This document shows positions 8,213 to 18,800 of a stretch of DNA of 64,000 bases, piece after piece. The stretch is from Nostoc calcicola FACHB-3891 (lineage in GTDB: Bacteria > Cyanobacteriota > Cyanobacteriia > Cyanobacteriales > Nostocaceae). The notes under the pieces are model-generated. The model ran no database searches. It was given only the letters and a program-made list of their open reading frames with translations, and had not been told where the DNA came from. The translations under genes were made by a program, and so were the position numbers. The first letter of the stretch is position 1, and each line of letters opens with the position of its first letter. Location: contig NZ_JACJRQ010000008.1 in NCBI RefSeq assembly GCF_014697355.1, forward strand, positions 62,001 to 126,000. Reading direction: 5' to 3'.

Positions 8213-9177
8213 AGAGTTGCAGCACTAATCCCCATATCGTGGATGTGAGGGGCGAGAAACTCTGACGTTGATAACTCAGCAGGGTTAACTGCAACGACTT
8301 GATGCAAGTTTTGCTTTTGAGCAACTTGGTTTTCTGTCAACCAGGTTTGATATTCTTCTGGTGTGTGGACAATTACCTGTGTCCGCATTGAGCCGTGATA
8401 ACCACCGCACAATTCAGCACAAACTACGGGATATGCACCTGGTTTGGTGGCGACAAATCGTAGTTCGGTGGGAATTCCGGGAAGCGCATCTTGCTTCAGG
8501 CGGAAGTTTGGCACCCAAAATGAGTGAATTACATCCTCTGCTGAAAGGTTGAGTTGCACATCAGCACCGACGGGAACGTGCAATTCCCCAGAAGTAATGC
8601 CACTTTCAGGATAGTTAAATATCCAAGCATACTGTATGCCTTTGACATCAACAACTAAGTCAGCTGGTTTGCCTTGGGTTTTAGGAGACGCGCCAATTCC
8701 AATTGTTGGGGCAATTGTTGGAGCTGTTGTTGCTTCGGCGGTATCATTTAGAGTAGCTGCAAGAGCGGTTCCACTCATATGATTAACATGAGCTACTGAA
8801 TGGGGATGACCCGCAGGTTCAAAGCCTCCCATACGGTTAAAAACATCTACACTGTAGATGCCTAAACACACAACAATAACCGTTGGAATTGCTGTCCAAA
8901 AAATTTCTAAAGGCAAGTTGCCTTCCACTGGTAAGCCATCGGTGTCATCTCCTCGACGCCGACGAAACTTAACCAAAAAAATCACAATTGTTCCTTCTAC
9001 TACTAAGAACAGAGCGATCGCAATGGTAAACATAACGTTGAAAAAACCGTCTACCAAAGGCGCTTGTTGCGATGCTTGTTCCGGTAGTAGAGTGTGGTTT
9101 TGACCAATCCAAATGCTAATTGCTGTGACTACTATCCCAGCAACCAGAGTCCATAGTGAAACAGGAACTTGTTGCAT
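8188..9177 (-). CDS. coxB: cytochrome c oxidase subunit II
   Basis: Subunit II accepts electrons from cytochrome c or plastocyanin through its CuA centre on the lumenal/periplasmic side. The 329-residue product has an N-terminal membrane segment (about 8-26), a second one (about 46-70) and a cupredoxin domain with the CuA ligands in VVCAELCGGYHGSM (Cys, Glu, Cys, His, Met). A Thr/Ala-rich, low-complexity insert at about 130-165 separates the helices from the CuA domain. The last codons overlap the end of the STRR tract. It is the first gene of coxB-A-C; its promoter should lie in 9178-9920. Confidence 0.95.
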   Translation of the reverse strand: MQQVPVSLWTLVAGIVVTAISIWIGQNHTLLPEQASQQAPLVDGFFNVMFTIAIALFLVVEGTIVIFLVKFRRRRGDDTDGLPVEGNLPLEIFWTAIPTVIVVCLGIYSVDVFNRMGGFEPAGHPHSVAHVNHMSGTALAATLNDTAEATTAPTIAPTIGIGASPKTQGKPADLVVDVKGIQYAWIFNYPESGITSGELHVPVGADVQLNLSAEDVIHSFWVPNFRLKQDALPGIPTELRFVATKPGAYPVVCAELCGGYHGSMRTQVIVHTPEEYQTWLTENQVAQKQNLHQVVAVNPAELSTSEFLAPHIHDMGISAATLESVVMSH

Positions 9178-9920
9178 ACATACTACCTGCTCTGTAAACC
9201 GTCTTTTAAGGTGTGATTTTCTGGGTATTGGGCATTGTTATCTATTCCCCATTCCCCATTCCCTATTCCCCATTCCCTTTCACAGGGCAGTGTTTTTTGT
9301 TTTCACTTAATTAACTTTCTAACGTGCAGCTATAAAAAATGGGGGAAACTTCCAGATTTTTTTCATATCTTCCCCCCAGAAAATTATCAATTATATTTCA
9401 ACTCCTATGACAAAGGAAGCTCAAAACAGTGCTGAGTAAAAATTAAAATTAGACCTACTATATCGATTTTCATTTGAATGAGATACACGGTAGGGGCACA
9501 ACCATGTTCGATACGAATTGTCTGTATTCCACGCAATTGCAAACTGCTCTAAGCATCAAATTGTTTTTAAGTAGTGAGTGCCTCGGCTTAGAGTGAAAGA
9601 TTCATAAGTACTACTTTTTACTCATTACTTCTTACAGGCTAAACGCCCCGTTACTGCTAACAGCACTCAGCACTCTTTCCAGAAAAACTAGTTGTTCTGG
9701 AGGACACTGTTAGTCCTAATATCGATCGGGCTACACTAGCAGCAAGTTTAAATTTGTCAATAACTAACATATTACGATTTACGCATTTGTCTACTATGAA
9801 CTTTTTAGTAGTTCAAGTAAAGATATATATTCCCCTCTAGTTACCTTGCTGGGACGATTTGCCCTTTCTACAAACAGTGCCTCCTTGGACGAACAACAAT
9901 ATTCACTAACCCCAAAAAGC
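9178..9920. promoter_or_regulatory. non-coding region between fdxB and coxB
   Basis: These 743 bp carry the promoter of the cox operon and the end of fdxB. They hold a ccccattcc STRR (about 9243-9281), a single arm of the GTAGGGGCAC palindrome family (about 9491-9500), and the segment GCTAAACGCCCCGTTAC (from about 9639), which recurs almost identically near 26946. No convincing NtcA site or sigma-70 promoter could be assigned by eye, and no gene was seen. Confidence 0.5.
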
Positions 9921-10214
9921 TTAATTGTTTAATGCAACATGGGTGTAGCAGTTCTTGGGACAAATCCGGGAACAAGCTTCACAACCAATACAGTTTTCTG
10001 GATAGCTAACTGTCATCACTTTCCGTTCAATTTCTTCATCATCTTCATCTTCTACAAATTCTCCTTCTTCGTTGAGCGCTTTCAAACCTAGTACATTGTA
10101 GCCGCATACCTTAATACATCTGCCACAGCCGATACATTTGTCTTTGTCAATTTCTTGAGCAAATTTCGGTGTCCAAGTATTACCACCAAATGTCAAACCT
10201 GTTAGTTGTGCCAT
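9921..10214 (-). CDS. fdxB: ferredoxin III, nif-specific (2[4Fe-4S])
   Basis: A small soluble electron carrier of 97 residues. Two complete CxxCxxCxxxC(P/G) clusters are visible: C27, C30, C33, C37 and C75, C78, C81, C85. A strongly acidic insert (about residues 48-62, rich in Glu and Asp) lies between them. This pattern and the N-terminal [13 protein letters not shown] match FdxB, a ferredoxin associated with nitrogen fixation. It lies between coxB (same strand) and patB (divergent), as in Anabaena. It probably donates electrons in heterocysts; the exact partner is not known from sequence. Confidence 0.93.
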   Translation of the reverse strand: MAQLTGLTFGGNTWTPKFAQEIDKDKCIGCGRCIKVCGYNVLGLKALNEEGEFVEDEDDEEIERKVMTVSYPENCIGCEACSRICPKNCYTHVALNN

Positions 10215-11339
10215 GAATTAATCCTCGGCAATTTTGCCTTGCAATTTGTTCCTACTTTAATCATTATATTATCCTAATATTTTGCTTTTTTGATATCCAA
10301 TAATTATTTTTTTGTCATCAAAATTCGATGACTTTAAATTAGTATTTGCATTATTTATTAGTGACATTTTCTAGATGCAATTTATTGCTAATAATTATCG
10401 TGCATGTAGGGTGGCACAGCAGTGCTACCCTAACCAGGTCTTACTAAAAGAATAGATAACTGACTAATATTTATAGCAAATAGAACCTAATGTAATGATA
10501 TTTTTTTTCAAATACTTTGAAATTCAGCGGCATAAATATATACAAAAAGTATCTATATATACTAAATCTAATGTTTATTAATTACATTCTGATATATGCA
10601 ATATGTATTTTTAAAAGCAACAATTTATGATTTAGTTTTGATTTAAAAATCTAGATAAAAGCTGATAAAGTAAATATTATTCTTTTCCCTTAACTCACTC
10701 AATCAAAAAGACTTAATTGTGAAAGAAGTGTAATTTTTATAGCAGAATCAGATCGGGCATTAAATATTAAAATTATTAATAAATCAGATGAAAGGTAATT
10801 CTAATCAAGTTAAATGTTGGCTAAAAATACTTTGAGTAAGGTTTCCCGGTTAAAGATCGAATGTTCATTAAGTACAGAATTAAATAAATGTTAAGATTTT
10901 TTTCTAAGCTCATTACGAACAACTTAATTATTTAATTCATGAAATGTATATTTAATAAAGAAGTAATATTGGGCTAAGTTTGAAAGTCTTAAAGAGCTTG
11001 AAATTTCGATGCAAAGTCAAGCATATGGATGTGGGGAGTTAGTAAGCTAGTATGCATCCAAGCTGCATGTTCTCTGGTTAAGCCTGTCATTAGTCATTGG
11101 TCATTAGTCATTGGTTATTGGTCATTGGTTATTAGTCATTGGTCATTAGTCATTAGTAAATGACAAAGGACAAATGACAAACGACAAATGACAAATAAAG
11201 TGAATATGTGTTTTAGCTGAGGGTGAGAAAATATTATTCTCGCCAGAAACATCTGTGGTAGCGAGTGATGAATAAACAGGACTCATCCAGGGGAGACCTG
11301 AGCCAGACATCTCAACGATTAGAGTGGGAAAAGAGCCAT
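10215..11339. promoter_or_regulatory. long AT-rich divergent region between fdxB and patB
   Basis: This stretch of 1125 bp is very AT-rich and gene-free. It carries the promoters of both fdxB and patB. An imperfect palindrome TAGGGTGGCAC...TACCCTA lies at 10407-10432. An STRR tract occupies 11087-11197. The length is unusual for a regulator promoter and could hold several control sites or a small RNA, none of which I can identify by eye. Confidence 0.5.
11087..11197. repeat. STRR tract upstream of patB
   Basis: Units of attagtcattggtc are followed by aaatgacaaaggacaaatgac. This is the inverted counterpart of the tract at 8000-8212, so coxB and fdxB lie between inverted repeats about 3 kb apart. 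It ends about 140 bp before the chosen patB start. Confidence 0.85.
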
Positions 11340-12932
11340 ATGCCTTATACAATTCCTAACAACAGTTGCGTTGGATGTGACAATTGCCGTCCCCAATGTC
11401 CTACGGGTGCAATCAAAATAGAAGACAATGAATACTGGATCGATCCTTGTCTTTGTAACAATTGTGAAGGCTATTACCCGAAACCACAATGTGTAATAGC
11501 TTGTCCAACTAATTCTCCCATTCCTTGGCAAGCGAAAAAGGGCAGATGTAAAGTTGAACCGAGAGATGCTACCAGTTTAGACTTATTTTCTAATGGAAAG
11601 AATAACCCATTTGCTTCAGCGATCGCCATTTGGGAAGCTTGTAACGTACTGGCGCAGCGCACATCCTTACATTGGGAAACCGATGAACGAGGTTACTTGT
11701 CTTATGGCAGACAAATCAACCAAGGTAGAGGAGCGATCGCTTTTCACATCCAAGATCCATTTCAGGTGAACGACAAGGCCAGAGATTTAGCCGCAATTGA
11801 GGGACTGGATATTAGAGCCGCTTGCATACATCTAATTTTTGCAGCTTATGCTACAGCTTTAGATCGACCTTGGGAGCAAGAATTTGCGATCGATGAACGC
11901 CAAATTGAAAAATATTTGGGAATGGAGAAACGCAAAGACTTAAACAAAGCAGCCAAGCTAGCTTTAATGAAAAATCTTGTCCAACAAGCTTGCTCGCTAA
12001 TTATCTCCATCGATTGGCCTCAACAAGGCCGAATTAACGGATTCTCTGTTAAAGAAAGCCGTTTATGGCACTTAGTAGACATTCAGCACCACTTTCAAGA
12101 AGACGCTCTCGGATGCAAATATCTAATTGGGTTAACTTTTAAAGTCAAAGCAGGGATTTGGTCACAATATTTCTTAAACAAACAAGCATGTAAAGAGCGA
12201 ACCGCATTTTATCAATATGGCAGTCTCCCCAAAACCCTGCCAACCACAGTCATGAGCATTTGGCAACAACATGAAGGAGCAGTCCGACTCATGTTGTGGT
12301 TGTTGTTTAAAACCAAAATGGGCAAAGAACAACGCATCACCATTCCTACTTTGCTACGTGTTGCTTACGGTGAAGAAAAAGTCACCCTCGCATCCAGACA
12401 ACGCGAAGAACGCAAACGTCTGCTGCGAACTTTTGAAAGCGATTTGGAAATTCTCAATCATTATGGAATGAAACCAATTTTCGACCCAGTTACCTACCCA
12501 CCAGAAATTCAACCTTTGTGGGCGAAGTTAATGGATATTCCCGAAGATCCAGATGAAGCATTGGAATTTTGGACTAATGACGGCGGTGCCGAAACTCGCC
12601 TCACAGATACAGGCCCTCGTGGTAAGTGGAATCTGCTAATGAATGCCCGAATTTTGGCTTTTGAACTACCACCAGAATGGGAACAACAAATTTCAGAATC
12701 ACAGAAAAAGCAGCGGCGAGCTGTTAAGAATAAAAGAAAGTCCACAGCCACAGACGATTTGTTGGGCGAACAGATTTTAGAAGCACGAAAAAATTTGAAT
12801 CTTTCCCAGAGAGAATTAGCAAAGCTAGCAGGTAAAAGCCAAAGCTGGATTCGAGATATCGAAAATGGTCGTCTAAAAGTCAAATTAGAAGACCAAGCAC
12901 TGTTACGAAAAGTCTTAAATATGGCTGAATAA
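11340..12932 (+). CDS. patB: PatB/CnfR-type ferredoxin-HTH transcriptional regulator
   Basis: This regulator of heterocyst function and nif expression has an N-terminal bacterial ferredoxin module and a C-terminal HTH. From the ATG at 11340 (MPYTIPNNS) it is 530 residues, with C10, C13, C16, C20 as the first cluster motif and C37, C39, C42 then C51, C55 as the second. An XRE-type HTH occupies about 478-530 (SQRELAKLAGKSQSWIRDIE). The frame is open back to 11265, but those 25 residues are polar and precede the conserved start. Divergence from fdxB and cox genes matches patB in Anabaena; CnfR in Leptolyngbya activates nif genes under low oxygen. The Fe-S module is the likely oxygen or redox sensor. 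Confidence 0.93.
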   Translation: MPYTIPNNSCVGCDNCRPQCPTGAIKIEDNEYWIDPCLCNNCEGYYPKPQCVIACPTNSPIPWQAKKGRCKVEPRDATSLDLFSNGKNNPFASAIAIWEACNVLAQRTSLHWETDERGYLSYGRQINQGRGAIAFHIQDPFQVNDKARDLAAIEGLDIRAACIHLIFAAYATALDRPWEQEFAIDERQIEKYLGMEKRKDLNKAAKLALMKNLVQQACSLIISIDWPQQGRINGFSVKESRLWHLVDIQHHFQEDALGCKYLIGLTFKVKAGIWSQYFLNKQACKERTAFYQYGSLPKTLPTTVMSIWQQHEGAVRLMLWLLFKTKMGKEQRITIPTLLRVAYGEEKVTLASRQREERKRLLRTFESDLEILNHYGMKPIFDPVTYPPEIQPLWAKLMDIPEDPDEALEFWTNDGGAETRLTDTGPRGKWNLLMNARILAFELPPEWEQQISESQKKQRRAVKNKRKSTATDDLLGEQILEARKNLNLSQRELAKLAGKSQSWIRDIENGRLKVKLEDQALLRKVLNMAE

Positions 12933-12934
12933 GA

Positions 12935-13214
12935 ATTCAGGAGTCAGAATTCAGAATTCAGAATAAATTAGGGACTTCCAGAAAATAAATTATCCCAAAT
13001 TATTTGTACATTTGTAGGAGTCCACAGCTGTGCGCGCCTACTATGGAATATTTTTTTCCTTGTAAGTCCCTTATGTATGACTTGACGATACCGCAGCGTT
13101 AACGTTAGAGAGGAACGAGCGTCACTTTCTAAGAGAGTGACGGGTCTAAATCCTCCACTTCAAGCATTGCTAAATTCAGAATTCTGAATTCTGAATTCTG
13201 ACTCCTGAATTCTA
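12935..13214. repeat. inverted GAATTCAGGAGTC-type repeats after patB
   Basis: GAATTCAGGAGTCAGAATTC with further copies (12933-12963) is the reverse complement of the tract at about 13172-13213. The interior of about 210 bp is non-coding and includes the local palindrome CGTCACTTTCTAAGAGAGTGACG at about 13120-13142. The whole could fold into one long stem and may end both patB and the convergent gene at 13223. A similar cassette is at 26922-27105. Confidence 0.7.
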
Positions 13215-13222
13215 ACTTCTGT

Positions 13223-14200
13223 TTATGTACTATAAGTCATTACCTTACTAGAAGTAAGCCAGACACTAGATAGAGCATATTTAGTAATCACTGACTCTTG
13301 TGTAGCATTGCATGAACTCTTAAGTTTTTGAGTCTTGGTTACATCTTTCACAAGTTTAGCTTGGTAAGTGTAGAGAGAACCAGAACTTTTTTCAAAACTT
13401 AGCTCAGCTAAAATAGTATTATTGTCTAAACTTTGCTCTAATATTTTGCCTGCAATTTTGTAATTAAACCAATCCCATCCTTCACTGAGGATTAATTCTC
13501 TTTCCAAAATCTGAAGTGCAGCGGGCAAAATTCCCGAACCTCGATAGACTTGATGCAAGCATTGAATATCGCCAGTACGAGTCAAAATTGATCTGAATGA
13601 ATCTTGATCCAGAACACCGTAGTATCTTCCTTCTGGCAAGTCTATAACAGTTGGCGCAAACCGATGTCCACCAAAGTGGGATGACTTCCAAATCCGCACA
13701 TTGTCTAAGTCCAAATCAGAAATAGTTGCTGTAGCATGAAAATAAAAAGGATTTCCGTATCTGGCACAGCACTTATCATGGCTACCGTGGGTACACACTA
13801 AAATATCTCTAGTTGCACTAGTTTCAACTTCAGAATTAGAGCCAATACCCCATAACCATTTTTGGACAACTGCTGCTACTTGGTCAATATTTGATAGTAT
13901 AAACTCTTGCTTATCATATCCATTACTCAAATCCTCTTTTTTTTGATAAATCAAAAGTGTAGTGTGGTTAACTTTATGAGATAAATCATTAGCAATTAAG
14001 AGGAATCTAATCGGTAGTTTAGCACGCTTCACTTCGTCTACTAAAATCCTCAAATTCTCCGGCACCCATTTAGAATTCAATGCTTCTGATGTCCAAGGCG
14101 GAGGACACTCAATTAAAATATAAGTCTGGTAATTGGTGGCGCTACCAATAATATCTTCTCCTGCTTGCCGCGAATAATCAGAACAAAAAAAGGTATTCAT
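13223..14200 (-). CDS. sucrase/ferredoxin-like family protein
   Basis: The protein (325 residues) matches the sucrase/ferredoxin-like family, which has a thioredoxin-like [2Fe-2S] ferredoxin fold. The family's Cys signature is visible as CTHGSHDKCCARYG in the middle, followed by IWKSSHFGGHRFAPTV and LPEGRYYG. The N-terminal Cys (FFCSDYSRQAGEDIIGSA) fits the first cluster ligand. The name is historical; sucrase activity should not be assumed. A cytoplasmic redox role is plausible. It is convergent with patB and has no close partner upstream. Confidence 0.85.
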   Translation of the reverse strand: MNTFFCSDYSRQAGEDIIGSATNYQTYILIECPPPWTSEALNSKWVPENLRILVDEVKRAKLPIRFLLIANDLSHKVNHTTLLIYQKKEDLSNGYDKQEFILSNIDQVAAVVQKWLWGIGSNSEVETSATRDILVCTHGSHDKCCARYGNPFYFHATATISDLDLDNVRIWKSSHFGGHRFAPTVIDLPEGRYYGVLDQDSFRSILTRTGDIQCLHQVYRGSGILPAALQILERELILSEGWDWFNYKIAGKILEQSLDNNTILAELSFEKSSGSLYTYQAKLVKDVTKTQKLKSSCNATQESVITKYALSSVWLTSSKVMTYST

Positions 14201-15807
14201 CTAACTATACTCATTAGTGTATTTTATGGACAAAATGTGTTGCTAAATACAGTTGTGTTCTTCGTTACAATATCCTTGATTCAAGGGAATGAAAAAGAAC
14301 AATATGCATTTCCCAGTTAAAACTAGGTAGGCGCTTTATAACATCATTATTGATTAACCTCTTGACAGTTAATCAATTCTCCACAATAGAGATAAACAGT
14401 GTCAAGACATATTTTTCCGTACCAACAGCATTAATTTTGTATTTAGTTTTATTGTTATTTGGTATCTCATAAATTTTCCCTTGCTGAAACTCGGCTTTTG
14501 TAAACTTAATTTTTTTAGCAAAATCAAATATTCTAATATATCTATCTATGTATATATATTAGGAATTATTCTCAATATTCTGAGAAAAATAAAAATAACT
14601 GGGTTTGATGTAGCCTGCTGACTTGTGGCGATACCTTTGGTAGGCTTCGCCAACGCAAGTTTCAATGCGGTCAAAATGCTTACCCCGCGATAATCACCTC
14701 TAGATTCAGCAATGCCAAGTAGTTAATTCAGCGGTAAATGCTTTAGTACCCTGTACTCCATGCCTGACATGTTAACGATGAATACTAGTGACTCATTATT
14801 TAGCAGCATCACTAATATCAACATTAACAAATTTAGTGTTTACCCTGTTACCCAATCTAACTTCCTGAAAATCCGATTGGGATTTGATTTTAGGCATCTG
14901 CCTTGACTGTAACAGCAAGTCAATAAGAAATGCAAGTACTTGATAATCTTTATATTTTATTTACATTTTCTCGTCTCCAAGAGTTTGGTTAAATTAAGGT
15001 AAATGGGCATTTCATCGTCGGGACGTATTACTAGAGCAGAGATTGCTACTTTCTATATAATAGAAATTTTTCTCAATTATGACAAATGCGCTCAGGGTGT
15101 ATAGCTGTGTATATAATGACCAACGGTTCCTTGATGGATACTATGTCTGGTGGTTAAAGATTAAGTAATCAAAGTATTATAGGCTACATAAATTTTGGCG
15201 ATCGCTTTTCTCTTAAAAACTCACGACTTATGCACAAGTAAGGGAAAATCTTAGACACAAAGGGGCTTCCTGCGGGCTACCACAGCTTGCTTCCCCATAG
15301 GGCTACGGTGGGCAATCGCTTTCTCTAAAATCGCCAAGCTGCATCCCAAAAGTAGTTGCAGTCAATCTAAAAGACGCTCTCGGACTCGCTAACGCCCCCG
15401 CCCTTAGGCGTGGAATTCCTGACGTTTACAGATACTTAGTTTTGTTTTATTATTCAGTAGTGACTGGGTAAAAACCTGATTTAGCCTTGAGACTGGGTAA
15501 TTGTTCCACAGAGCAATAATTTAGTTGGTCAATCAATTTTGGATTTTAAATTTTGGATTTTGGATTCCAACAGGCCACCGTTGGTAGTGGCTTGAGGTTT
15601 TAAATTTTGGATAAAAAGATTTGTCTCGCCCTGGCTTGGCGGAGCATGTAGCTTGCTTCTTTGCACAAGTACCGAAATAATCTAAAGTCCAAAATCTAAA
15701 ATCTAAAATCGGCACAGCTTGAATTGCTTTTCCATAACTATCTCCTTCTATTGTCCTTTGAGAATTTTCTTGATGGGGATACATCTACTTTGTTTTAGGT
15801 GACGTTG
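14201..15807. other. 1.6-kb gene-free region with dispersed repeats
   Basis: No credible gene was found. The sequence is AT-rich in its first half. It then holds fragments of dispersed repeats: a GGCGATACCTTTGGTAGGCTTCGCC-type piece (about 14629-14653), a CTACCACAGCTTGCTTCCCC-type piece (about 15278-15297), and AAATTTTGGATTTTGG STRRs (about 15539-15570 and 15682-15710). The 83-residue minus-strand frame at 15533-15784 is made largely of these repeats. An AGGTGA ribosome-binding site at the right end serves the next gene. Confidence 0.6.
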
Positions 15808-18800
15808 ATGAAACAAGCAAGCAAACGCAGGCGGGGTGTAATCCTTACCCTAAAAGGCTGGGAGAAATTTCGAGATGGCAAAACTCAAGTCGAATTTAAT
15901 GAGAATGGTGGAGATAGCTTTTCTTTAGAAGAACTGAGCGATCGCACTCGTTTAGCTCTACACACTATATCTAGAATTTTGGCACGCTTGGAACCTGTAG
16001 ATAAAAGTTCCTTGCAGTTTGCCTTCGCTGCCTTTGGGCTGGAGTTATCTCAAAGCGATTATACCAGGCCTTCCTCGACCTTAGAGGAACTAGAAACTCG
16101 ACAAGCAAACCTACAGTATGATTGGGCAGAAGCACCGGATGTATCTGTGTTTTTTGGTCGCAGTGAAGAATTATTCCAGCTACAACAGTGGATATTAGAA
16201 GAACGGTGTCGATTAGTTGGACTTATAGGAATTGGTGGTATTGGCAAAAGCACTTTAGCAGTAAAATTGGGGCTGCAAATTCAAAACGAATTTGAAGTAG
16301 TGGTGTGGCGAAGTCTGTTAAATGCACCACCAGTAGAGGAGCAAGTAACAAACATCCTGCAATCTTTGCTGTCGGGGTTGCAAAAGGAGATAGCGATACC
16401 CGAAAGCAATGATTACAAACTAGCAAAGCTGATGGAATGTTTGCAATCAAACCGATGTCTGCTGATTTTAGACAATGTTGAGACAATTCTCTCTGGTGGT
16501 CAAGTAGGGCAATGTCGTCCTGGTTACGAGGGATATGGTCAATTACTGAAGCGCATTGGCGAAGTACCTCATATTAGTTGCGTTGTGTTCACTTCTAGAG
16601 AAAAACCCAAAGAAATTGTACCGTTAGAAGGAGACAGAACAGAAGTGCGATCGCTCCCATTAAAGGGATTAAATCCTACTGAGGGACAACAGTTATTCCA
16701 GCAAAAAGGACAATTCACGGGTACAGAACAAGAATGGCAAGAACTCATCGAGCATTATGGCGGTAATCCCTTAGCGCTCAAGATGGTAGCAGCCGGAACC
16801 CAAGAGCTTTTCGACGGTAGAATTGCCCCGGTTTTAGAGTATGTGGAACAGGGGATAGTAATTTTTGAGGACATTGGCGACTTATTAGAACGCCAATTCC
16901 AGCGTTTGTCAGCAGTAGAAGCGGAAGTAATGTATTGGCTGGCAATTAATCGAGAGCCAGTATCCCTTAGTGAGTTAGTTGCTGATATAGTGACATCTTC
17001 TTCCCAGCGTCTCGTACCTTCAGCAATTAAATCTCTGTTGCAAAGGTCATTAATTGAAAAAAGCGGTCAGCATTTCTTTCTACAACCAGTCGTGATGGAA
17101 TATACGACACAGCGATTGGTTAAACAAGTTTGTCAACAATTAGTAGGGGAAAAGTCTGTCCGTTTAGGCTTATTCCAAACTCATGCTTTAATCAAAGCAA
17201 CAAGCAAAGACTACATCAGGGAGACACAAAAGCAATTAATTGTCCAACCCTTCCTTGAGCAGTTGTTAATAGAGTTGGGCAGTCAACAAAAACTTGTAAT
17301 TTTGTTGCAAGATGTATTGGAGCAACAAAGACATCAAGCTGCAATATTAACAGGGTATGCCAGTGGCAATGTCATCAATTTGTTAGCGCATTTGCAAATC
17401 AATTTACAGGGGTATGACTTCTCAAATTTGAGCATTAGGCAAGCTGAATTACAGCGTGTAAATTTAGCTGGAGTGAATTTCCAAAATACTGCTTTTGATC
17501 GGTCTGTATTTGCTACAAGCTTGAAGAATATTTTTTCACTTGCCTTGAGTCCAGATGGAAAACTTTTAGCTACGGGTGATATGGATGGGCAAATTCATTT
17601 GTGGCAAGTGGCGGATGGAAAAAATTTTTTGACATTTAAAGCACATGAAAGTGTAGTTTGGACAGTCACCTTTAGTCCAGATGGGCAAACCCTGGCAAGT
17701 GGCGGCCATGACGGATTAATCAAATTTTGGGATACACAAACAGGAGATTGTTTAAAAATTTTAGATAAACACACAGGTATTGTTTGGTCTGTCAGCTTTA
17801 GTCCAGATGGTCAAACTCTTGCAAGTGGTAGTCAAGACAGTTTAATTTGTTTGTGGGATGTCTGTCTAGGTACGTGTCTCAAAGTATTGCATGGTCATAA
17901 TAGTTGGGTATGTTCAGTCAGGTTTAATCTAGATGGTTCTATCCTAGCCAGTGGTAGTAATGATTGCGACATTCGCTTGTGGAATGTCAGTGAAGGTATC
18001 TGTATAAAAACTTTGCCAGATCATGATAGCAGGGTATGGTCGGTTCGCTTCAGTCCAGATGGTAAAACTCTTGCCAGTGGAAGTGGTGACTACTCTGTTC
18101 GATTATGGGATGTGCGTAAAGGTACTTGCATCAAAACATTTCAAGGCCATAAAAATGAAGTAATGTCAGTTTGCTTTAGTTCAGATGGTCAAACTATAGC
18201 CACGGGTAGTTATGACTCCAGTGTGAGGTTGTGGAATGGAAAGCTCGGTACGTGCGTTAAAATTTTCCACGGACATACCAGTGAAGTGTACTCAGTCATT
18301 TTTAGTTTAGATGAGCAAATCTTAGTTAGTGCTGCTCAAGATTCCAGCGTGCGTATGTGGGATGTAAGTAAAGGTATGTGTGTAAGAACTTTACAAGGTC
18401 ATTCCAGTGGTGCGCTTTCGGTCAGTTTTAACCCTGATGATTGTATTTTGGCGATAGGTAGTGTAGATGGTTCGGTTAGGCTATGGGATGTTGGGTCTGG
18501 GTACTGTACTAGAATTTTACAAGGTCACACAGATTGGGTATGGTCAGTTAGCTTTAGTCCTGATGGTTCTAAATTAGCGACTTGCAGTGATGACAAAAGC
18601 ATTAAGTTGTGGGATGTTATTTCGGGTGATTGTATTACAACTATTAACGGTCATAGCGGTGAAGTAACATCAGTTATCTTTAGTCCAGATGGTCGAACCT
18701 TGGCTAGTGCTAGTAGGGACAAGAGCGTGAAGTTATGGGATATTCACGAGCATAAATGTGTAAAAACTTTAGTTGGTCACACAGATCCAGTCTGGTCAGT

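Noticed and set aside
13080..13165. Possible end of an IS200/IS605-type element (hairpin plus GGGTCTAAATCCTCCACTT)
   Set aside because: Reminiscent of such ends, but no transposase and no second end were found, so it is only described as part of the repeat cassette.
15533..15784. Minus-strand 83-residue frame
   Set aside because: Made largely of AAATTTTGG-type STRRs; no coherent protein features.
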